A program made the translations under genes and the position numbers. Positions 1-6,280 of a DNA stretch of 12,136 bases are shown here, one piece after another. Under the pieces are notes generated by a model. That model ran no database searches and was not told where the DNA came from. It saw only the letters and a list, made by a program, of their open reading frames with translations. Each line of letters starts with the position of its first letter. Positions within the stretch are counted from its first letter, which is position 1. The DNA comes from an uncultured Lachnospiraceae bacterium (lineage in GTDB: Bacteria; Bacillota; Clostridia; Lachnospirales; Lachnospiraceae), in the NCBI GenBank assembly GCA_947068385.1, contig CAMTBF010000058.1:1-12136 (forward strand), in the 5' to 3' direction.

Positions 1-9
1 CTTGGACAT

Positions 10-51
10 AAAAAAACGTCCCTGACAGAAAAATATTTTCTGTCAAGGACG
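10..51 (-). terminator. T-box intrinsic terminator
   Basis: A perfectly paired 16-bp stem (one G-U pair) with a TAT loop occupies 51-17 and is followed by seven T residues (16-10) on the minus strand. Its 5' arm includes GTCCTT, which can pair instead with the AAGG of the T-box sequence to form the antiterminator. This is the switch element of the leader. Confidence 0.93.
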
Positions 52-316
52 AATAATACAAACATTATCCGCGGTGCCACCTTGAATTCACGGCATGACC
101 CGTGCGCTTAGCAGGATACCCACATATCCCCGGCAAATGACGTCTGCCTGCAACGTCGCAGAATACTCTGGGAATTCCCATCACTCCCATTTGACTGCGC
201 CCTCAGCGGTCCATTTGACAACTTGTTTCTTGCCTGCTTCTCAGCACCGCAGGCTCTCTGGAAAGGCATCATTGCCGTTATCTCCGCTTCAACGGTTTGG
301 TTCCTCTATGAAATTG
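10..316 (-). promoter_or_regulatory. T-box riboswitch leader, probably Trp-specific
   Basis: This is a complete T-box leader read leftward out of the window. It senses uncharged tRNA and sets terminator versus antiterminator folding ahead of an aminoacyl-tRNA synthetase, amino acid biosynthesis or transport gene lying beyond base 1. The T-box sequence AAGGTGGCACCGCGG is at 83-69. Stem I can be drawn with its base AGCGG (288-284) pairing with CCGCT (209-205). Its upper part carries AGAGAG and GGTGCTGAGA, resembling the AG bulge and distal loop of the family. The specifier side reads AAATGGA (216-210) between two helices. TGG (Trp, 213-211) followed by a purine is the best codon; ATG (Met) one base earlier is possible. 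The class is very secure, the specificity only moderately so. The 5' end is inferred from the promoter at 351-323. Confidence 0.93.
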
Positions 317-322
317 ACATAA

Positions 323-351
323 ATGATAGCACAGGTTTTTCGGGATGTCAA
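323..351 (-). promoter_or_regulatory. sigma-A-type promoter of the T-box transcript
   Basis: TTGACA (351-346), a 17-base spacer and TATCAT (328-323) give a perfect -35 and a 5/6 -10 at ideal spacing, placing transcription start near 316. The azlD stop codon TGA (350-348) lies within the -35 hexamer, so this promoter is packed against the end of the upstream gene. Confidence 0.85.
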
Positions 352-665
352 GCAAAAAATGTCATGAATGTCTCGCACAGGAACACCACCCCGCAGCACA
401 GCACGGCGATCCCGATCATGTTCATGCCCCTCCAGGCGGCGATGACGCCGATGACGAGGGCCAGGACTCCGGCCAGGGGCACCTGGGGCGCGGCAAGGAT
501 GGCGGGAAAGGTCATCACCGCCAGCGTCACATACGGCACATAGTACAAAAAAGAACGGATGAACGGATTCCTGATCTTCCTGCGGATCAGGGTCAGGGGC
601 AGGATGCGGATCAGGCTGGACACCGCCGCGGCCACCAGTATGTACAGATAAATGTTATGCGTCAT
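348..665 (-). CDS. azlD: AzlD-like branched-chain amino acid transport protein
   Basis: A 105-residue, very hydrophobic protein with about four membrane segments, matching the AzlD family in size and character. It has the charged turn RRKIRNPF typical after the first helix and the stretch YVPYVTLAVMTFP. AzlD is the small partner of AzlC in exporters of branched-chain amino acids and analogues such as 4-azaleucine, at the cytoplasmic membrane. The ATG at 665 is preceded by a strong GGAGGTG site inside the end of azlC. The two genes overlap by 11 bases, implying translational coupling. The stop codon falls in the -35 box of the next promoter. The substrate within the family cannot be read from sequence. 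Confidence 0.88.
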   Translation of the reverse strand: MTHNIYLYILVAAAVSSLIRILPLTLIRRKIRNPFIRSFLYYVPYVTLAVMTFPAILAAPQVPLAGVLALVIGVIAAWRGMNMIGIAVLCCGVVFLCETFMTFFA

Positions 666-1419
666 GTCCCGTCACCTCCGTCTTTTGATTTGCGTCTGGC
701 GCGCTGCCTGGCCCGTCCTTTTCTTTTATGGGGAAGAGGAATGCCGCCGCCCCGGCGATCAGCACCGTGAGCAGGCTGATCTTCATGCTGTCGGAGAGCC
801 TGTCGAATAAGGGAATCCTGGACACCGTGAAGCTGGCCAGGAAGCTCACCAGGACTACGCCCCCCACGATCCGGCTGGCCTTTGCGGCCGGGATGATGAT
901 GGCGATGAACATGCCGTACAGGGCCACGCTCAACGCGCTGACCAGAGACACGGGCAGCACATTGCCCGCCACCACCCCCATGGCCGTGCCCAGGGCCCAG
1001 CTGGGCAGAGCGATGGCCATGGCCCCGTAGGTGTAGAAGGGGTTCAGGGGGCCGGGCTTGCCGATGCTGATGCCGAAGATCTCGTCCGTGATGCCGAAGC
1101 CTACCAGCAGGCGGTGGCCATATTGGGTGGAGGGGTCGAACTTCTGGCTCAATGCGCAGCTCATGAGGAGGTAGCGCATGTTGGTGATCAGGATGACGAA
1201 AGCCATCTCCAGGTAGGGGGCCCCTGCCATGATCACCGTGAACTCCGCGTATTCCCCGGCGGAGGCGTGGTTCAGTATGCTGGAGAGGAACCCCTGGAAA
1301 GGGGTGAGGCCAGCCTTTTTGGCCACTATCCCCAGGGAAAAGGCCACGGCGAAGTATCCGGCGGCGATGGGGATGCCGTCCCGGATGCCGTTTGCGAAAG
1401 CGGTTTTGTTGTTGGACAT
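655..1419 (-). CDS. azlC: AzlC-like branched-chain amino acid permease
   Basis: The larger subunit of an AzlCD amino acid exporter, 254 residues from the chosen start. The N-terminus NGIRDGIPIAAGYF is the family's signature opening. The remainder is hydrophobic helices, including AGEYAEF and ITNMRYLLMS segments typical of AzlC. The ATG at 1419 is preferred because AGGAAAG lies nine bases before it and the length then fits the family (about 230-250). An upstream in-frame TTG at 1512 would add 31 hydrophilic residues, is poorly supported, and would overlap a candidate promoter. The gene overlaps azlD and diverges from the URO-D-family gene on the plus strand. It is likely two-subunit export; the specific amino acid is unknown. 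Confidence 0.88.
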   Translation of the reverse strand: MSNNKTAFANGIRDGIPIAAGYFAVAFSLGIVAKKAGLTPFQGFLSSILNHASAGEYAEFTVIMAGAPYLEMAFVILITNMRYLLMSCALSQKFDPSTQYGHRLLVGFGITDEIFGISIGKPGPLNPFYTYGAMAIALPSWALGTAMGVVAGNVLPVSLVSALSVALYGMFIAIIIPAAKASRIVGGVVLVSFLASFTVSRIPLFDRLSDSMKISLLTVLIAGAAAFLFPIKEKDGPGSAPDANQKTEVTGHDA

Positions 1420-1485
1420 ATCTGTAGTCTTTCCTGCCCTGTTCTTATGCGGGCATTGTGTGGATGTAATTCTTGACAATGATAT

Positions 1486-1512
1486 CTTATACGACTTCAT
1501 CCTTTTTTTCAA
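1486..1512 (-). promoter_or_regulatory. candidate azlCD promoter
   Basis: TTGAAA (1512-1507) and TATAAG (1491-1486) each match consensus in five of six positions, but the spacer is only 15 bases. With a 17-base spacer the -10 would be TAAGAT. Either gives a leader of roughly 60-70 bases before the AzlC start at 1419. A second possibility is TTGATA with GATAAT farther upstream, also 15 apart. Confidence 0.35.
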
Positions 1513-1576
1513 GGCAAAAATTATCGGCTGTATGAAACCGTATCAAATATTTTTGGATGCGGAATGGTTTTATATT

Positions 1577-1585
1577 TGCTATAAT
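1577..1585 (+). promoter_or_regulatory. extended -10 promoter of the URO-D-family gene
   Basis: A consensus TATAAT (1580-1585) is preceded by TGC, giving the extended -10 form TGnTATAAT. No good -35 lies at normal spacing: the closest, TTGGAT at 1553, is 21 bases away. That is acceptable for an extended -10 promoter, which can dispense with a -35. Transcription would start near 1592, about 40 bases before the ATG. Confidence 0.6.
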
Positions 1586-1596
1586 TGTTTTTGGAT

Positions 1597-1615
1597 AAAA
1601 TGCAACGGGCATTTT
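1597..1615 (+). promoter_or_regulatory. inverted repeat, candidate LacI-type operator
   Basis: AAAATGCAACGGGCATTTT is a perfect 7-bp inverted repeat around a 5-base centre, placed just after the predicted transcription start of the URO-D-family gene. Position and symmetry suit a repressor operator, and two LacI-family genes lie downstream. It could also act as a small hairpin in the leader RNA, since more T residues follow. Confidence 0.4.
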
Positions 1616-1632
1616 TTCAAAGGAGGAAAGAT

Positions 1633-2625
1633 ATGACACACAGAGAGCGATTCATCAAGACATTGAAATGCGAACCCATAGGCGGCCAGGTCCCCACGTT
1701 TGAGCTGGTGTTCTTCCTGACCATGGAGAAGTTCGGCAAGGTCCATCCCAGCCACCGCTATTACGGGCAGTGGAACCAGATGAGCCGACAGGAGAGAAGC
1801 CTGCACATGGACGAGATGGCCCAGCTGTACATCGACACCGCAAGGGCGTATGGCCACAGCGCCATTTTCGTGCATCCCAATCCGGGCGGGGTGGAGAATA
1901 CCCAGTGGCTCCTGGAGCTGATCCGCGAGAAGAGCGGCGACGAGTATTTTATCATGATGCACGGCGACCCCACATGGGCGATTCCCGACGGGGAGGGCAT
2001 GATGGAGTTCTCCGTGCGGATGTACGAGGATCCGGAGGGGATGAACCGGGAATCCCGCAGGCGCCTGGACGACGCCCTGGAATTCGCGGCGGCGCTGGAC
2101 CGGAAGGGGCATCTGCACGACGGATTCGCGCTGTGCTCCGACTATTGCTTCAATGTGAATCCGTTCTTCAGCGGGGAGCAGTTTGACGAGTTCATCGTCC
2201 CCTATCTGAAGGAGGTGATCGCGGAATACCGAAAGATGGGCTATTACACGATAAAGCATACGGACGGGAACATCATGCCGATCGTGAAGAAGATGGCGGA
2301 CTGTAAGCCGGACGCGATCCATTCCCTTGACCCCCAGGGCGGCGTGTCCATTCCCCAGGTGAGGAAGATCATCGGGAACGACATCGCGCTGGTGGGCAAT
2401 GTGAACTGCGGCCTCCTGCAGACGGGGACCGAGGAGGAGTGCCGCGGGGACGTGATGCGCGCGCTGCGGGAGGGCATGGCGACGGGAAGGGGCTATATCT
2501 TCGCCACGTCCAACTGCGTCTATACAGGGCTTGGCCTGGACCGCTATGAGATGATGATGGATCTCTGGCGGAAGTACGGCAATTATGAGGATTACGAGAA
2601 GAATTTCGGAAAGAGGGGGGAGTGA
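1633..2625 (+). CDS. URO-D-superfamily protein (methyltransferase-like), not a heme enzyme
   Basis: A 330-residue protein with the uroporphyrinogen decarboxylase fold, opening MTHRERFIKTLKCEP like many clostridial family members. It lacks the N-terminal arginine-rich RQAGRY motif of true HemE. It is therefore more likely related to the corrinoid methyltransferases MtaA/MtbA or the uncharacterised URO-D proteins often found near sugar genes. The conserved metal-site region reads HTDGN (209-213) where zinc methyltransferases have H-x-C, and a later cysteine is C295 in SNCVYTG. A motif GNVNCG with C259 sits between. ATG 1633 follows AGGAGGA by six bases. It has its own promoter and precedes the LacI pair. 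Substrate and reaction are unknown. Confidence 0.8.
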   Translation: MTHRERFIKTLKCEPIGGQVPTFELVFFLTMEKFGKVHPSHRYYGQWNQMSRQERSLHMDEMAQLYIDTARAYGHSAIFVHPNPGGVENTQWLLELIREKSGDEYFIMMHGDPTWAIPDGEGMMEFSVRMYEDPEGMNRESRRRLDDALEFAAALDRKGHLHDGFALCSDYCFNVNPFFSGEQFDEFIVPYLKEVIAEYRKMGYYTIKHTDGNIMPIVKKMADCKPDAIHSLDPQGGVSIPQVRKIIGNDIALVGNVNCGLLQTGTEEECRGDVMRALREGMATGRGYIFATSNCVYTGLGLDRYEMMMDLWRKYGNYEDYEKNFGKRGE

Positions 2626-2638
2626 ACGCTCCCCCTTT
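2613..2638 (+). terminator. weak intrinsic terminator after the URO-D-family gene
   Basis: GAGGGGGGAG pairs with CTCCCCCTTT around the loop TGAACG. The gene's stop codon TGA forms part of the loop. Only a short T run follows (three Ts, then C), so termination is probably partial. Confidence 0.5.
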
Positions 2639-2697
2639 CTGCACCCACAGAAACACAAGAAATATAGATAAATTCCAAGAATAGTTGATGACTTGCC

Positions 2698-2726
2698 TTG
2701 CAAAATTAAGTAAAATAAAGTATAAC
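2698..2726 (+). promoter_or_regulatory. candidate promoter of the first lacI-family gene
   Basis: TTGCAA (2698-2703), a 17-base spacer and TATAAC (2721-2726) lie in an AT-rich pocket within otherwise GC-rich DNA. Transcription would start near 2733, leaving a very short leader before ATG 2751. Confidence 0.5.
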
Positions 2727-2750
2727 GGAAAGAAGGAATGGAGAGGCGCG

Positions 2751-3758
2751 ATGGCAAAGGTGAGGATGCAGGACATAGCCAATCAGGTGGGCGTAAGCGC
2801 GGTGACGGTGCACAATGCGCTGGCGGGGCGCAAGGGGGTCAGCGATGAGGTCAGGGAGCGGATCCTGGACAAGGCCCGGGAGATGGGATACTTCCAGAAC
2901 CAGAAGAGGGCGGCCGGCAAAGCCCCCGGCCTGCGCAGCATCGGCATCCTCATCTCGGAGAGGTACCTGGCGGACTATATCACGTTCTACTGGAAGATTT
3001 ATATGGAGATTGCCATGGCTGCGCCGGAGAGGGGCTGCGCCGTGATGGCGGAGGTTTTGAAGCATGATGCGGAAGGGGCCGGGCAGCTCCCCCGCTTCGT
3101 GGAGGAGGGCGCGGCGGAGGGCCTGATCGTCATGGGGGAGGTTGACCGGGAATACATCGGACTCTTGAAAAGCAGCGCAAGGATGCCGGTGGTCTTCCTG
3201 GATTTTTACTACAAGGACATAGCGGAGGACGCGGTGGTGACGGACGGCTTCTACGGCATGTACCTGATGACGGAGTACCTGTACGAGAGGGGCTTTCGGC
3301 GCATGGCCTACGTGGGCTCCATCCATGCCACCAGCAGCATCATGGACAGGTACTGCGGCTTCCGGCGCTGTCTGCTGGAGCACGGCGTGCCTTTCCGGGA
3401 GGAATGGCTGCTGGAGGACCGGGACGAGGCCGGGGAGATCATCGTGCGGCTGCCCCAGGAGCTGCCGGAGGCTTTCGTCTGCAACTGCGACCTGGTGGCC
3501 AGCAGGCTGATCGACGAGCTGGAGAAGCGGGGGGTCCGGGTGCCGGAGGACTGCTCCGTGGTGGGATTCGACAATTACCTCTATCCGGGCCTGCTGGACA
3601 GGGGGATCACCACCTATGAGGTGGACATGAAGGCTATGGCCCAGGCCGCCCTGGGGAAGATGCTGGCCCGGCTGGAGGGCTCCTATGGGGCGGGGCGGAT
3701 GGAGCTGGTGAGCGGGCATATCGTGGAAAAGGCCACGGTCAGGGCGAGCGCGCGGTGA
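2751..3758 (+). CDS. LacI-family transcriptional regulator (first of two)
   Basis: A 335-residue regulator with a LacI helix-turn-helix at residues 4-25 (VRMQDIANQVGVSAVTVHNA), a hinge helix, and a periplasmic-binding-protein-like effector domain ending in the usual VPEDCSVVGFDN and AxxALGKML segments. It should be a cytoplasmic repressor released or activated by a sugar or derivative. The recognition helix reads SAVTVHNAL rather than the common SxxTVSRVL, so its operator may be unusual. ATG 2751 was chosen over upstream in-frame starts because the HTH begins immediately after it and GGAGAGG lies four bases upstream. It is followed after 117 GC-rich bases by a second regulator, probably in one transcript. 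Its target is inferred to be a neighbouring operon, either the URO-D-family gene or the transporter. Confidence 0.9.
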   Translation: MAKVRMQDIANQVGVSAVTVHNALAGRKGVSDEVRERILDKAREMGYFQNQKRAAGKAPGLRSIGILISERYLADYITFYWKIYMEIAMAAPERGCAVMAEVLKHDAEGAGQLPRFVEEGAAEGLIVMGEVDREYIGLLKSSARMPVVFLDFYYKDIAEDAVVTDGFYGMYLMTEYLYERGFRRMAYVGSIHATSSIMDRYCGFRRCLLEHGVPFREEWLLEDRDEAGEIIVRLPQELPEAFVCNCDLVASRLIDELEKRGVRVPEDCSVVGFDNYLYPGLLDRGITTYEVDMKAMAQAALGKMLARLEGSYGAGRMELVSGHIVEKATVRASAR

Positions 3759-3875
3759 GGCTTGCCCCGGGCACCGTGGCGGACGGCCGTGGCGGGAAGT
3801 CCGGGAAGAGGGTCCGGGACGTGAAAGAGGGGATGCGTCAGAGAGCGGGCGGGGTATTGCATAGGGGGTAAGGAA

Positions 3876-4922
3876 ATGGCAAAGGTTACGATTCAAAGCA
3901 TTGCAAATGATTTGGGGCTGTCCCGGAATACAGTGTCCATGGCGCTGAAGGGCAACGACCTGGTGGCCCAGAGGACCAGGGAGATGGTGCTGCGGTACGC
4001 CCAGCAGAGAGGGTATGTGGCATCCTCGGGAGAGGAGGGGGAGAGGCAGCCCTTGGAGAGGGAGGAGGCCGGGGAGCACAGGATCATGATTCTGCGCAAG
4101 CCCGATGTGGCGGTGTACTGGGACAAGGTCATCAACGGCATATCCGAGGAGGCCAGCCGCAACCACTGCCAGACCCAGGTGGCGGTGGTGACCCAGGAGG
4201 ATGAGGATGTGCTGCGCCTGCCGCCGGGGCTGGAGGAGGGCATCGAGGCGGTCTTCTGCGTGAAGATGATGAACATAGACTATATCAATGTAATCAGACA
4301 GAGGGGTATTCAGATATTCCTGCTGGACACTTATAAGGATGTGGACGGGGAGATGCCGGGGGACGTGGTGAAGATAGACAGCTTCCAGCCTGTGGTGAAG
4401 CTGGTCAGGCACCTGATCGACCAGGGGATGCGCAGGATCGGCTTCCTGAATGAGAGCAGCAGCATTTATGAGACCATGCACGACCGCTTCGACGGCTATC
4501 TCTATGCCATGCGCCAGGCGGGAATGGAACCTGTCCCGGAGCTGGTGATGCCGGATACGGAGCTGGTGAGCAGCGAGTTCTACAATTTCCAGACATTTGA
4601 GAAGATCGTGGAGGGATACCAGGAGCAGGGACTGCCGGAGGCGGTGGTGTGCGGGAACGACGAAATCGCCAAGTTCCTGACCCAGACGCTGCGGGGGCGG
4701 GGTATCCGGGTGCCGGAGGACGTGGCGGTGACAGGCTTCGACAATGACGAGGAGGGCATGCTGGATCCTTTCTTCACCACGGTGAACGTGGACGCGAAGT
4801 GGCTGGGAAAGCGCATGGTGCAGTGCTTCCTGTGGCGGCTTGGGCACCCGGGGGCACCCTTTGAGAAGATAGACGTGTCGGGGCGGATCATTATACGGAA
4901 ATCATCGGTGAAGCGTGTTTGA
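3876..4922 (+). CDS. LacI-family transcriptional regulator (second of two)
   Basis: A 348-residue LacI-type regulator. The HTH (residues 4-27) reads VTIQSIANDLGLSRNTVSMA, a form common in clostridial sugar loci, followed by a Glu/Arg-rich linker (about 50-65) and the sugar-binding domain with AVVCGNDEIAKF, IRVPEDVAVTGFDND and a C-terminal IIIRKSS strand. A GGGGTAAGGA region precedes ATG 3876. It is clearly distinct in sequence from the regulator just upstream, so this is not a recent duplication. It ends about 210 bases before the transporter promoter and is separated from it by a terminator, which suits a local repressor of the alpha-galactoside operon. Its ligand cannot be read from sequence. 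Confidence 0.9.
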   Translation: MAKVTIQSIANDLGLSRNTVSMALKGNDLVAQRTREMVLRYAQQRGYVASSGEEGERQPLEREEAGEHRIMILRKPDVAVYWDKVINGISEEASRNHCQTQVAVVTQEDEDVLRLPPGLEEGIEAVFCVKMMNIDYINVIRQRGIQIFLLDTYKDVDGEMPGDVVKIDSFQPVVKLVRHLIDQGMRRIGFLNESSSIYETMHDRFDGYLYAMRQAGMEPVPELVMPDTELVSSEFYNFQTFEKIVEGYQEQGLPEAVVCGNDEIAKFLTQTLRGRGIRVPEDVAVTGFDNDEEGMLDPFFTTVNVDAKWLGKRMVQCFLWRLGHPGAPFEKIDVSGRIIIRKSSVKRV

Positions 4923-4991
4923 GGAGCAGTACAAGCCGAAGCCAAAGGCGGAAAGGGAAAAGCAGATGACGGCGGAATAGGATGCCGCAGG

Positions 4992-5019
4992 AAAAAGGGC
5001 TCGCGCAGGGCTCTTTTTT
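4992..5019 (+). terminator. intrinsic terminator of the regulator transcript
   Basis: An 11-bp stem (AAAAAGGGCTC with GGGCTCTTTTT, two wobble pairs) has a GCGCA loop and ends in six Ts. It closes the lacI-family transcript and insulates the transporter promoter. Confidence 0.8.
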
Positions 5020-5056
5020 GATGCCTATATTTCCTTTTGGGCAAAGTAGACAAAAA

Positions 5057-5072
5057 TAGTGCAAAATAGTGC
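5057..5072 (+). repeat. upstream copy of 16-bp direct repeat (tandem TAGTGC)
   Basis: TAGTGCAAAATAGTGC, itself two TAGTGC words ten bases apart (5057 and 5067). An identical 16-bp copy lies at 5242-5257. This copy is about 61 bases upstream of the -35 box, where an activator or a DNA-looping repressor could bind. Confidence 0.75.
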
Positions 5073-5132
5073 ATTATATAATTATTAAAATTGTATAAAG
5101 TGTCAAAAATGCTATAAATTACACAAATGATA

Positions 5133-5161
5133 TTGACTTTCAGGCACCAAAGTGCTTTAAT
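5133..5161 (+). promoter_or_regulatory. promoter of the alpha-galactoside transport operon
   Basis: TTGACT (5133-5138), a 17-base spacer and TTTAAT (5156-5161) each match consensus in five of six positions at ideal spacing. Transcription would start near 5168, leaving a leader of about 137 bases before the first permease, filled with GTGC/GCAC words. Confidence 0.75.
5144..5155 (+). promoter_or_regulatory. inverted GCAC/GTGC site inside the promoter spacer
   Basis: GCAC-CAAA-GTGC is an inverted repeat lying wholly between the -35 and -10 boxes. A protein bound here would directly block RNA polymerase. A related arrangement, GCAC-N6-GTGC, is at 5188-5201 downstream of the start site. Confidence 0.4.
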
Positions 5162-5232
5162 ATAAACAAGAAAACGCACAAACAAATGCACGAACAGGTG
5201 CCAGGATAACAAATGATAGCATAGTGCAAACG

Positions 5233-5248
5233 TGCATTAATTAGTGCA
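5233..5248 (+). promoter_or_regulatory. 16-bp near-palindrome in the operon leader
   Basis: TGCATTAATTAGTGCA is symmetric except for one base pair. It overlaps the downstream direct repeat and lies about 65-80 bases after the transcription start. It is a plausible repressor operator; the adjoining TGCAAACGTGCATT (5226-5239) has a LacI-like central CG. Confidence 0.4.
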
Positions 5249-5257
5249 AAATAGTGC
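5242..5257 (+). repeat. downstream copy of 16-bp direct repeat
   Basis: TAGTGCAAAATAGTGC is identical to 5057-5072, 185 bases away and on the other side of the promoter. Another TAGTGC starts at 5222, exactly 20 bases before this copy, so words at 5222, 5242 and 5252 share a face of the helix. Confidence 0.75.
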
Positions 5258-5304
5258 TAAATGCCAGTCCATCAGAAACAAAAATGAGAGAGGAGAGTGT
5301 GAAA

Positions 5305-6252
5305 ATGGCAGAAAACAAAGGCACGAAAAAAACGGATTTCAAAACCAGGTGCCAGACCACATGGAGGGATATGGTAAAGTACCGTTGGCTGTACTTCCTG
5401 CTGATCCCCGGAATCCTGTTCTTCGCGATCTTCAAGTACGTGCCCATGGCGGGGCTGAGGATCGCGTTCATGGATTATAATCAGTATAATCCGGCAGCCA
5501 GCAAATGGGTGGGCCTGGACCAGTTCGTGAAGCTGTTCTCCAAGGCATCGTTTTTGCCGGTGCTGCGCAACACGGTGGTCATCAGCCTATTGAAGCTGAT
5601 CATCGGGTTCCCCATACCGGTCATCTTGGCCTTGATGATGAATGAGATGAGGAGCCTGAAGTTCAAGAAAGTCTCCCAGACGCTTTTGTATCTGCCCCAT
5701 TTCATTTCCTGGGTCATCCTGGCAGGTATCATCATGACCCTGCTGGATCCTGACAACGGACTGATCACCCAGCTGATCTACAACCTGACCGGCGAGAGGG
5801 TCATGGTGCTGACCAGCACGAAATGGTTCGTTCCCATGCTGATCGTGACGGACATCTACAAGGGCATGGGCTGGGGCACGATCCTCTACTTCGCGGCCAT
5901 CAGCGGCATCGACCCGCAGCTGTACGAGGCGGCCTCCATCGACGGCGCCGGCAAATGGAAGCAGATGCTCAACATCACCCTGCCCTCCATCGTCCCTACC
6001 ATCGTGGTCTGCTTCATCATGAACTGCGGCAATATCCTGAACGCGGGCTTCGACCAGATATTCATGCTGTATACGTCCCATGTGTACGAGGTGGCGGACA
6101 TCATCGATACATACGTGTATAGAATGGGTCTCATCAATTCGGACTACTCATTCTCTACGGCGGCAGGCATGTTCAAATCGGTAGTTGCGTTCATATTGAT
6201 CGTGTTCGTCAACAATATTGCAAAGAGAACCGGCAACGAGGGCCTGTACTAG
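5305..6252 (+). CDS. ABC sugar transporter permease, LplB type
   Basis: A 315-residue inner-membrane permease of the LplB/YteP group within the carbohydrate (CUT1) importers. It has six predicted membrane segments starting at about residue 27 (YRWLYFLLIPGILFFAIF) and the conserved N-terminal KYVPMAG. The cytoplasmic EAA loop, YEAASIDGAGKWK...LP (about 207-227), docks the ATPase. ATG 5305 is chosen over ATG 5284 because GAGAGGAGA lies eight bases before it. It is the first gene of a transport operon and precedes a YtcP-type partner by 28 bases. No ATPase gene is in the window, as is usual for this group, which shares a multi-purpose MsmK/UgpC-type ATPase encoded elsewhere. The substrate is inferred from the linked alpha-galactosidase. 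Confidence 0.92.
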   Translation: MAENKGTKKTDFKTRCQTTWRDMVKYRWLYFLLIPGILFFAIFKYVPMAGLRIAFMDYNQYNPAASKWVGLDQFVKLFSKASFLPVLRNTVVISLLKLIIGFPIPVILALMMNEMRSLKFKKVSQTLLYLPHFISWVILAGIIMTLLDPDNGLITQLIYNLTGERVMVLTSTKWFVPMLIVTDIYKGMGWGTILYFAAISGIDPQLYEAASIDGAGKWKQMLNITLPSIVPTIVVCFIMNCGNILNAGFDQIFMLYTSHVYEVADIIDTYVYRMGLINSDYSFSTAAGMFKSVVAFILIVFVNNIAKRTGNEGLY

Positions 6253-6280
6253 GCTGGTGCGAGGAAAATGGAGGCGTAAA

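Noticed and set aside
1..9. Minus-strand ATG TCC AAG right after the T-box terminator as the start of the regulated gene.
   Set aside because: It abuts the T run with no room for a ribosome site; the real start is probably farther left, outside the window.
1533..1545. TGAAACCGTATCA as a CcpA catabolite (cre) site.
   Set aside because: It is one base too short and mismatches the cre consensus in its right half; only the left half fits.
1633..2625. Annotation as HemE, uroporphyrinogen decarboxylase of heme synthesis.
   Set aside because: The N-terminal RQAGRY-type substrate motif is absent and no heme or corrinoid biosynthesis genes are nearby.
3759..3875. Separate promoter or terminator between the two lacI-family genes.
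   Set aside because: The 117 bases are GC-rich with no -10-like element and no hairpin with a T run; co-transcription is simpler.
2706..4847. A 713-codon open frame on the minus strand across both lacI-family genes.
   Set aside because: It is rich in His, Pro, Leu and Gln, lacks a recognisable domain or ribosome site, and is the antisense shadow of GC-rich codons in two clear LacI genes.
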